Assembly (NCBI GenBank): GCA_002498185.1 | Contig: DAGO01000001.1 | Coordinates: 1 to 10,538, forward strand | Reading direction: 5' to 3' | Length of the DNA stretch: 10,538 nucleotides | Source of the DNA: Euryarchaeota archaeon UBA10 | GTDB lineage: Archaea > Thermoplasmatota > Poseidoniia > Poseidoniales > Poseidoniaceae | Part shown: piece by piece, positions 4,931 to 10,538 of the stretch | How positions within the stretch are numbered: the stretch's first letter is position 1 | Layout: each line of letters opens with the position of its first letter | Position numbers and translations under genes: made by a program | Notes under the pieces: model-generated | Told to the model about the DNA's origin: nothing | Seen by the model: the letters and a program-made list of their open reading frames with translations, nothing else | Databases searched by the model: none

Positions 4931-7921
4931 ATGGAGCGCAAAGCCGTCAGTGCTGTTTTCCTAACTCTGATAATGCTACTTTCTGGTTGTCTGGGTTCCG
5001 ATGATACAGAGGGAGAGACTATTGAAACTGAAATTCAGCAAGACGTCGTAGCCTCATTCACACTATCCAACATCGGCACTCAAGCCGTAGGAGATATTGT
5101 GTTAGTAGATGGATTGGTTGAAATCGAGCCAACTGATTCTGAATATTTCATCGAGTATGATATCATTACACCAAGTGGAATTCGACCCGTTGAGGCTACT
5201 TTTAGCGAAACAGATTCGGGAATGCGCCTGATATTGATGCCTGATGAACCGGGTCAATGGAAAGTCATCGGGCGAATGATCGTATCAGGTCTTGATGATT
5301 CACTCAAAAGTGAAGTTGATTTTGACGTACTTCCTCCTGATGAAGGAGATACAATTCTTTCAGTAGAACCAATAATCGAAATGGATTATTCAGCACCACT
5401 AACAATCAGTGGAAAAGTAATCCATACAACTCCAACATCTTGTACAATTTCTGATGGTTCAAATTCTCAATCTGCAAATAATGCTGGTGAGTTCAATATT
5501 GGACAAGGAGTTGTCGAGGAATCATACAACGTCACACTGACTGCAACCTGTGGAGTTTGGACTGAAAGCCAAGACTCGAGAACTGTTCGAGTGATTCTAT
5601 CTGCTGGAAATGATATGGATGGCGATGGGATACCAGATGATTCAGATGCTTGTCCAAATGGATATGGTGAAGACGAAGGCTGGAATCCTAACCAAGCTAC
5701 TGATAGAGACGGAGATGGATGTCATGACTTCGAAGAAGATATCGATGATGATAATGATTTGATACCAGATATCGATGACCAATGTGCATCAGAAATCGGT
5801 TGGGTAAGCACTGAGTTAAATGACTACGACAGAGATGGGTGCGCTGATTCAACCGAGGATTCGGACGATGATAACGACGGAATCTACGATGAATACGACT
5901 CATGCCCTACAGGAGAAATTGGATGGGAATCCAAACCGTACACTGATTGGGATGCAGATGGTTGTAAAGATTTGACAGAGGACACTGATGATGATAATGA
6001 CCAAGTGAATGACACCGTAGATGATTGTTGGCGCGGATTATCAAACTGGGTTAGCAGTTCAGAACTCGACTATGATGGCGACGGTTGTAACGACCTAGCA
6101 GAGGATGATGACGATGATAACGATGGAGTTAACGATGTTAATCAAACAGGTGTTGTTCTGGACGAATGCCCTCGAACCCCACTTGATGCACAGGATGTTG
6201 ATGAGAGAGGATGTGATGCCACAGAGAGAGATACTGACAGTGATGGAGTAATGGACTCTGATGATGATTGCCCTGGTACTCCTGTCGGTAATGTTGTAAA
6301 TTCTGTTGGCTGTGCAGACTTAGATGGAGATGGTGTCTTCTCTAATGTTGATAATTGTCCAGATACTCAAGCAAAGTGGACTCCAGACTCTCAAGGATGT
6401 GCAGTGTATCAGTTGCCAGTTGCATGGAAAGAAAGTGGCCATGGTAATGGAAGAATGGATACTGTTGCACACTTCTCTGTACCAACATTGGATGGGACAT
6501 GGTCATTTAGGAATGAATGGAATGGAGAGGATGTATACATTTTCTTATTCAAGTACACTGATTCGTCTGGTAATGGAAACAATGCTGACTGGTCAAAGAG
6601 CCCAGGTTCAATGATTCGTCAATTGCCAGACAATGCTCATTTGTTCTATGGCTCATTTGACAACTCCTTCAAAAATGATGTGCAAGGACGGAAAACCGCT
6701 GTACAGAATGCGCTCAATGCAGATGAAGAACTAAAGTGGAAAGATCGAATCCACTACATCGACCAAGACATGTCAACTGCTAGTGGAGGGTTGGGTGATT
6801 TGATTAACAACTGGAATTCACTATACTACGGAATTGACAGGTTCCAACGTGCAAGAGAAATCGGCTCAATATATGCTTGGACTTCTCAAACAAATGACAT
6901 TACTCATTGGGCATATGAGGCTAGAATGTACAATTATGAGTACCCCACAGAAGTTAGAGAAAGCGATCCAAATGTCCATTCTGTAACTGTCGTCGACGAA
7001 TTATGGCACAGCGGTGGTTGGAGTGGAGGATATACTTCAACTTACCAAAATGTCAGCATTAGTTTGCCAAATAATATCTCTACCTATGATACTCTTGAGG
7101 TGTTCCATGAGCATGCCTGTGAAGACAGAAGGAATCGATATGCAAAATCTGACGGTAGCTATGGAGGATGTCATGAGTGGGATTATCTTGCTTACATGAA
7201 AATTTGCGACCGTGACAATTCAAGCAAGTGTGGCACTGAATTCATGCGTTGGATAACAACTTATGGTCGTGAAGGAAGATGGTTGACTGACATCACTCCA
7301 TATCTCTTCATGCTGGAAGAAAATGATGTTCGTACCTTCAAGTATCAAGGAGCGAATAAGGGAACTATGACAGTTAAGTTACTGTTCTCTGATTGGGGAA
7401 TAGGTGAGAGAAGCACTAGCGGTGAGCAAGTTTTCACCGGAGGACAATTCCGTGGAGAATACAATAACGAATCGCAGTACAAGCGTCAGCACAATTTCAC
7501 AGCGCTAACTGATTATCACAGTGTGAAGATTGTTGCAACAATCACTGGACATGGGTTCAATCAAGACCAAGCCAACTGTGCTGAGTTCTGCGACCACGAA
7601 CATCACTACTATCTCAATGGAAATACAGCCTATGAGTGGCATCCTATCGTCTACGATAGTCAAGGTTGTGAGAAGGAAGTTGACAGAGGAGTAGTAGCTA
7701 ATCAGTTTGGTTCATGGCCGTTTGGAAGAGCAGGATGGTGCGCTGGACAGGATGTCAAGCAATGGACTTACGACATAACTGACTGGGTCGATAATTCGTC
7801 CACCAATAATCTACGTTACAGGGGCCTGTTTAATGGGCAGGAGTATGTTCCACAAGATACCAATGGGGGAGGTCGGGAAATCCGAGCAAACATCTGGTTA
7901 GTCTGGTACGATCAAAACTGA
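4931..7921 (+). CDS. Surface lipoprotein with calcium-binding repeats and a PNGase F-like amidase domain
   Basis: This 996-residue exported lipoprotein probably cleaves N-glycans from glycoproteins outside the cell. The signal peptide is 1-19 with lipobox Leu-Ser-Gly-Cys20 and an acidic linker. Two predicted beta-sandwich domains follow (about 40-136 and 138-224; the second holds Cys171 and Cys207). Residues 228-490 are thrombospondin-type-3-like Asp-rich repeats with 14 cysteines. Residues 500-690 have no cysteine and look like a thioredoxin/redoxin fold (weak). Residues 690-996 resemble PNGase F: Cys747-His-Glu-Trp-Asp751 matches its Cys56-Asp-Glu-Trp-Asp60 with the catalytic Asp, Glu885 in Cys-Ala-Glu-Phe-Cys matches Glu206, and Arg933-Ala-Gly-Trp-Cys937 matches Arg248-Cys252. 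Pairs Cys730/747, 883/887 and 913/937 match its three disulfides. The counterpart of Glu118 seems to be Gly807, so activity is not certain. The ATG start is fixed by the signal peptide. There is no Shine-Dalgarno, and the upstream gap is 37 bases. Confidence 0.88.
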   Translation: MERKAVSAVFLTLIMLLSGCLGSDDTEGETIETEIQQDVVASFTLSNIGTQAVGDIVLVDGLVEIEPTDSEYFIEYDIITPSGIRPVEATFSETDSGMRLILMPDEPGQWKVIGRMIVSGLDDSLKSEVDFDVLPPDEGDTILSVEPIIEMDYSAPLTISGKVIHTTPTSCTISDGSNSQSANNAGEFNIGQGVVEESYNVTLTATCGVWTESQDSRTVRVILSAGNDMDGDGIPDDSDACPNGYGEDEGWNPNQATDRDGDGCHDFEEDIDDDNDLIPDIDDQCASEIGWVSTELNDYDRDGCADSTEDSDDDNDGIYDEYDSCPTGEIGWESKPYTDWDADGCKDLTEDTDDDNDQVNDTVDDCWRGLSNWVSSSELDYDGDGCNDLAEDDDDDNDGVNDVNQTGVVLDECPRTPLDAQDVDERGCDATERDTDSDGVMDSDDDCPGTPVGNVVNSVGCADLDGDGVFSNVDNCPDTQAKWTPDSQGCAVYQLPVAWKESGHGNGRMDTVAHFSVPTLDGTWSFRNEWNGEDVYIFLFKYTDSSGNGNNADWSKSPGSMIRQLPDNAHLFYGSFDNSFKNDVQGRKTAVQNALNADEELKWKDRIHYIDQDMSTASGGLGDLINNWNSLYYGIDRFQRAREIGSIYAWTSQTNDITHWAYEARMYNYEYPTEVRESDPNVHSVTVVDELWHSGGWSGGYTSTYQNVSISLPNNISTYDTLEVFHEHACEDRRNRYAKSDGSYGGCHEWDYLAYMKICDRDNSSKCGTEFMRWITTYGREGRWLTDITPYLFMLEENDVRTFKYQGANKGTMTVKLLFSDWGIGERSTSGEQVFTGGQFRGEYNNESQYKRQHNFTALTDYHSVKIVATITGHGFNQDQANCAEFCDHEHHYYLNGNTAYEWHPIVYDSQGCEKEVDRGVVANQFGSWPFGRAGWCAGQDVKQWTYDITDWVDNSSTNNLRYRGLFNGQEYVPQDTNGGGREIRANIWLVWYDQN
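5702..6178 (+). repeat. Four tandem units of about 41 codons (acidic Cys-containing calcium repeats)
   Basis: Within the lipoprotein, four units start near residues 258, 298, 339 and 380. Each carries Asp-x-Asp-Gly-Cys, then Glu-Asp-x-Asp-Asp-Asp-Asn-Asp, then a second cysteine about 20 residues after the first. The first three also have a conserved Trp. The first cysteines are 264, 304, 345 and 386 (spacing 40, 41, 41); the second are 285, 325, 366 and 413. The pattern matches thrombospondin type 3 repeats, which bind calcium through the Asp side chains and are locked by disulfides. Shorter single repeats flank the array on both sides (from 228, and to 490). DNA identity between units is moderate, so they are diverged rather than recently copied. 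Confidence 0.85.
7001..7918 (+). other. PNGase F-like catalytic domain region (residues 691-996)
   Basis: This marks the part of the lipoprotein that aligns to both beta-sandwich halves of peptide-N-glycosidase F. The first half includes Asp751 and the Arg-Trp-Ile-Thr-Thr-Tyr strand at 773-778, matching Arg-Phe-Ile-Thr-Pro-Tyr of the enzyme. The second half includes a Thr-Ile-Thr-Gly-His-Gly strand matching Thr-Ile-Ser-Gly-Trp-Gly, then Glu885 and the Arg-Ala-Gly-Trp-Cys block. The active-site disulfide loop between Cys730 and Cys747 spans 17 residues against five in the bacterial enzyme. An extra close cysteine pair, 759 and 767, has no counterpart there. The alignment was made from memory of the bacterial sequence and not computed. 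Confidence 0.8.
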
Positions 7922-9078
7922 GTTGGCGGCGGCGAGGGCAATTCGCTAAGCCTTGTTTCTGGAGAAGGAGTATCTAGATGCTCGTAACGAGAATTACGCC
8001 TACGAGGAGTAAATCCAGCTCTTACTATTGCATCTTGTAATTCCAATTCACTGGCTTGAATCTTACTTGTTCCTGATGCGGAAACAACGTTTTCTTCCAT
8101 CATTGTGGAACCTGCGTCATCCGCTCCTCCCAAAAGCGCCATCTGAGCAATAGATAATCCCATAGTTGGCCATGATGCTTGAATATGTTCGATATTGTCA
8201 AAGAAAAGTCTTGAAATTGCTACATGCCTGAGATATTCTGTAGGACCTGCTCCTAGTTCGAACTTGTTGCGTCCACGGTTTCGCTTTCCATACGTGTTAT
8301 TCTCTAACTGAACCGGCCAAGAAATGAATGACGTGAAACCGTTTGAATATTTTTCAAGACTAGAATCCTGTAGTTCACGAATTCTGTGCATATGCTCGAC
8401 ACGATTTTCAATCGATTCACCAAATCCAAACACATTAGTGGCACTTGTGATTAATCCAAGAGATTGAGCTTCACTCATTACACGCAGCCAGTTATCAGGT
8501 GAACCCTTTTTTGGAGAAACATCGTTTCTTACAGATTCTACTAACATTTCAGCACCTCCACCCGGCAGGCCATGCATTCCAGCATCTTTGAGGTGACTAA
8601 GAACATCAAGTGTAGATATGTTAGTGACTTCTGCGATACCCTCTATCTCGATAGGAGAAAAACAATCCAAATCGATCGTTGGGTGTTTATTGCGTAAGGA
8701 ACTCAATAAGTTCGTGTAATAGTCAATACCGAGGTCAGGATTGACACCACCCTGCATCAGAATCCTAGTGCCATCAATCGCCTCTAATTCCATGACTCTT
8801 TGACTTATTTCATCAAGGGTTTGCGTATAGGTTTCTTCATGCCCAGGTGGACGATAGAATGAACAAAACTGACAGTTAATTGTACAGACATTTGTGTAGT
8901 TGATATTTCTATCAATTAGGTACGTTACTTGTTTGTCTCCGTTGATTTCTACCCGTCTTTGATTAGCTGCTCTACGAAGAGCGTGTAATGGTGCATCCCT
9001 GTAGAGAACTACCGCATCTTCTTGACTTAATCTAGACCCGCCGGCCATGTGTGATTCAAGGATTTCACTCCAAGACAT
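7912..9078 (-). CDS. mqnC: Cyclic dehypoxanthinyl futalosine synthase, radical SAM (MqnC)
   Basis: This cytoplasmic radical SAM enzyme cyclises dehypoxanthinyl futalosine in the futalosine route to menaquinone. From the ATG at 9078 it has 388 residues, normal for MqnC. The 4Fe-4S motif Cys65-x3-Cys69-x2-Cys72 sits in the MqnC signature Asp-Arg-Asn-Ile-Asn-Tyr-Thr-Asn-Val-Cys and is followed by Phe-Tyr-Arg-Pro-Pro-Gly-His-Glu-Glu. Also present are a Gln-Gly-Gly strand near 109-111, Gly-Leu-Pro-Gly-Gly-Gly-Ala-Glu at 170-177 and Glu-Glu-Asn-Val-Val-Ser-Ala-Ser-Gly-Thr at 328-337. These separate it from the related MqnE and CofH. A GTG at 9087, directly abutting the aminopeptidase stop, would add three residues; the ATG is preferred, though coupling to the upstream stop is likely either way. 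The 3' end overlaps the converging lipoprotein gene by 10 bases. No other menaquinone gene is in view, so the pathway itself is inferred. Confidence 0.9.
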   Translation of the reverse strand: MSWSEILESHMAGGSRLSQEDAVVLYRDAPLHALRRAANQRRVEINGDKQVTYLIDRNINYTNVCTINCQFCSFYRPPGHEETYTQTLDEISQRVMELEAIDGTRILMQGGVNPDLGIDYYTNLLSSLRNKHPTIDLDCFSPIEIEGIAEVTNISTLDVLSHLKDAGMHGLPGGGAEMLVESVRNDVSPKKGSPDNWLRVMSEAQSLGLITSATNVFGFGESIENRVEHMHRIRELQDSSLEKYSNGFTSFISWPVQLENNTYGKRNRGRNKFELGAGPTEYLRHVAISRLFFDNIEHIQASWPTMGLSIAQMALLGGADDAGSTMMEENVVSASGTSKIQASELELQDAIVRAGFTPRRRNSRYEHLDTPSPETRLSELPSPPPTQF

Positions 9079-9087
9079 ACAGACCAC

Positions 9088-10491
9088 TCATGCTGTACCT
9101 ACAATTGATTCAATATTAGCGATTGTTTTTGGGCAATCTCCCGACAATACATCAGGACCGTCCTTCGTTACAAGAACATCATCTTCAATTCTGATGCCAA
9201 TATTTGCATATCTTTCTGGGCAATCAACATCGGGTCGCCATGCTCCAAAGTAAAGTCCTGGCTCGACTGTAATTACCATGCCTTCTTCGAATAAGCGTGG
9301 CTCGTCATCTGGACGATAGATTCCTACGTCGTGAACATCTATTCCTAACCAATGACCGGTATTGTGCATATACCACTTATTCAAATCACCACCTGAAGCG
9401 AGAGCATCTTCTAATGATTGCTCAATGACTCCTAACTTGATTAGGCCTTCTGCCAAAACACGCCTTGCAGCCTTGTGTGGAGCATCATATGGCCTGCCAA
9501 CTCGACATTCATCAATTGCTGCAATTTGAGAATCTAATACTATCTGGTAAATTTCTGCCTGTGCCTCAGTGAACTTTCCATTTACTGGCCATGAGCGAGT
9601 GATGTCAGAAGCGTATCCCTTGTATTCACAGCCTGCATCGATTAGGATGACCTCGCCATCATCACAAGTATCATCATTCACAGTATAGTGAAGAATTGTT
9701 GCATTCTCACCGCTGCCAATAATACAAGGATAAGCTATTCCTGATGTTTTGCAATACTTGAACAGACCTTCGATTATACCTTCCAACTGCCATTCACCAA
9801 CGCCAGGTTTTGTGTTTGCCATTGCCTGAATGTGAGCTTGTGCAGCAATCTTTGCAGAGTAACGCATCAAGTCAATTTCAGCAGCAGATTTGCGAAGTCT
9901 TAGTTCGTTGATCATAATAGAAGGGTCAACGATACTTATTGGACCTAAGCCAAATTTTTGACGCTCCCTTGAATTAGATTTCATTTCATTTTCAACTAAC
10001 TCATCGACATCTGGGTCGACCCCCATCTTTACGAAAATTCGTGATGACTTTACAAGCATGGTAGAGAGAATTTCTCCCATTTCATCATGCGATGCTGCTG
10101 AATCTACAGGCCAATGTTCTTGAGCACCTTCAACTCCTGGCCTCCTGCCTTCCCAAATTTCTTTCAGTACGTCTTTAGGTTGGACAAATAGTGTTGAATT
10201 CCATTTACCATCGTCATTGAAAGCACAGAACACTGCATCCGGATCTTCCCAACCACACAGGTAAAGCATGTCGCTACTAGTACGGTAAGGGTAGTGAACA
10301 TCATTTGAGCGAGTTGATTCATGTGGAGCAGTTACTATTAACAAATCACCAGGACGCATTTGAGAAAATAATCGCGACTGACGTGAGCGATATTCATCGT
10401 GGCTAATCCCCGTAGGTTCTTGCCCGACTGCTTGAAGAGAGTCCTCCCACATGTGTATGCGGTGCAGGGACTGATTTTTCATTCCTTTCAT
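9088..10491 (-). CDS. pepP: Xaa-Pro aminopeptidase, M24B metallopeptidase
   Basis: This cytoplasmic dimetal peptidase removes the N-terminal residue from peptides with proline in second position. Its 467 residues are close to the roughly 440 of E. coli PepP. Residues 30-165 form the N-terminal creatinase/AMP_N-type domain and residues 205-455 the pita-bread catalytic domain. The five metal ligands are all present: Asp285 in Ile-Asp-Ala-Gly, Asp296 in Asp-Ile-Thr-Arg, His380 in Gly-His-Trp-Leu-Gly, Glu410 in Val-Glu-Pro-Gly-Leu-Tyr and Glu436 in Arg-Ile-Glu-Asp-Asp. The supporting histidines 268, 376 and 387 are also kept. There is no signal peptide. ATG 10491 is the longest start; ATG 10482 (residue 4) is an alternative. 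mqnC follows at once on the same strand, so the two form an operon. A role in recycling imported peptides is inferred from the family. Confidence 0.94.
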   Translation of the reverse strand: MKGMKNQSLHRIHMWEDSLQAVGQEPTGISHDEYRSRQSRLFSQMRPGDLLIVTAPHESTRSNDVHYPYRTSSDMLYLCGWEDPDAVFCAFNDDGKWNSTLFVQPKDVLKEIWEGRRPGVEGAQEHWPVDSAASHDEMGEILSTMLVKSSRIFVKMGVDPDVDELVENEMKSNSRERQKFGLGPISIVDPSIMINELRLRKSAAEIDLMRYSAKIAAQAHIQAMANTKPGVGEWQLEGIIEGLFKYCKTSGIAYPCIIGSGENATILHYTVNDDTCDDGEVILIDAGCEYKGYASDITRSWPVNGKFTEAQAEIYQIVLDSQIAAIDECRVGRPYDAPHKAARRVLAEGLIKLGVIEQSLEDALASGGDLNKWYMHNTGHWLGIDVHDVGIYRPDDEPRLFEEGMVITVEPGLYFGAWRPDVDCPERYANIGIRIEDDVLVTKDGPDVLSGDCPKTIANIESIVGTA

Positions 10492-10493
10492 GT

Positions 10494-10538
10494 TTAGGGA
10501 GATTCTTCACCAATCCACATATCATTTTCTGAATCGGC
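10494..10538 (-). CDS. Possible 3' end of a further minus-strand gene
   Basis: Read on the minus strand from the right edge, the frame is open for 14 codons and ends in TAA at 10496-10494, two bases before the aminopeptidase ATG. The peptide is acidic (Asp, Glu, Trp, Gly-Glu-Glu-Ser-Pro at the end). The close spacing is what a preceding operon member would give, but the stretch is too short to identify a product, and chance openness over 45 bases is likely enough that this stays tentative. Confidence 0.35.
   Translation of the reverse strand, partial: ADSENDMWIGEESP

Noticed and set aside
5697..5903. Minus-strand open frame opposite the Asp-rich repeats
   Set aside because: It is the shadow of the repeated Asp codons (GAT/GAC) of the lipoprotein, with an Arg/His-rich product and no start signal.
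5702..6178. Regular repeats that might suggest a CRISPR array
   Set aside because: Units are about 123 bases, contiguous, diverged and in frame within one protein; there are no short identical repeats with unique spacers.
6324..6614. Plus-strand open frame of 96 codons inside the lipoprotein gene
   Set aside because: It lies wholly within the PNGase F-like lipoprotein gene in another frame, and its product shows no domain or signal.

Overview
The window looks like a chromosomal segment of a marine planktonic euryarchaeon of the Poseidoniales (Marine Group II) type or a close relative. The evidence is an archaeal FAD-dependent geranylgeranyl reductase (isoprenoid lipid saturation), a short lipoprotein signal ending in a Ser-Gly-Cys lipobox followed by an acidic tail, Asp-rich calcium-binding repeats, a moderately AT-rich composition, tight gene packing and few Shine-Dalgarno sites. 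The placement is inferred from gene content; no rRNA or other phylogenetic marker is present.

Layout: four genes run on the plus strand: a type IA topoisomerase III cut by the left edge (1-2562), geranylgeranyl reductase (2606-3805), an unrecognised two-helix membrane protein (3814-4893), and a 996-residue secreted lipoprotein (4931-7921). Gaps between them are only 8 to 43 bases. Facing them on the minus strand is a two-gene unit read leftwards: an M24B Xaa-Pro aminopeptidase (10491-9088) and then the radical SAM enzyme MqnC (9078-7912). A possible last fragment of a further minus-strand gene lies at the right edge. The two blocks converge, and the lipoprotein and mqnC reading frames overlap by 10 bases at their 3' ends. 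There is no gene-free stretch over 300 bases, and I saw no tRNA, rRNA, CRISPR array or insertion sequence.

The most interesting item is the lipoprotein. Its last 300 residues match peptide-N-glycosidase F (PNGase F, the Flavobacterium/Elizabethkingia enzyme that removes N-glycans from glycoproteins). The primary catalytic Asp in its Cys-x-Glu-Trp-Asp setting, the second catalytic Glu in Cys-Ala-Glu-x-Cys, the Arg-Ala-Gly-Trp-Cys block and all three disulfide pairs have counterparts. In front of it sit two predicted beta-sandwich domains, a thrombospondin-type-3-like calcium repeat array with 14 cysteines, and a cysteine-free domain that resembles a thioredoxin/redoxin fold. This would be a surface-anchored deglycosylating enzyme in an archaeon, which would suit a protein-degrading lifestyle. 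The nearby aminopeptidase is cytoplasmic and would act later on imported peptides, but it is in a separate transcription unit.
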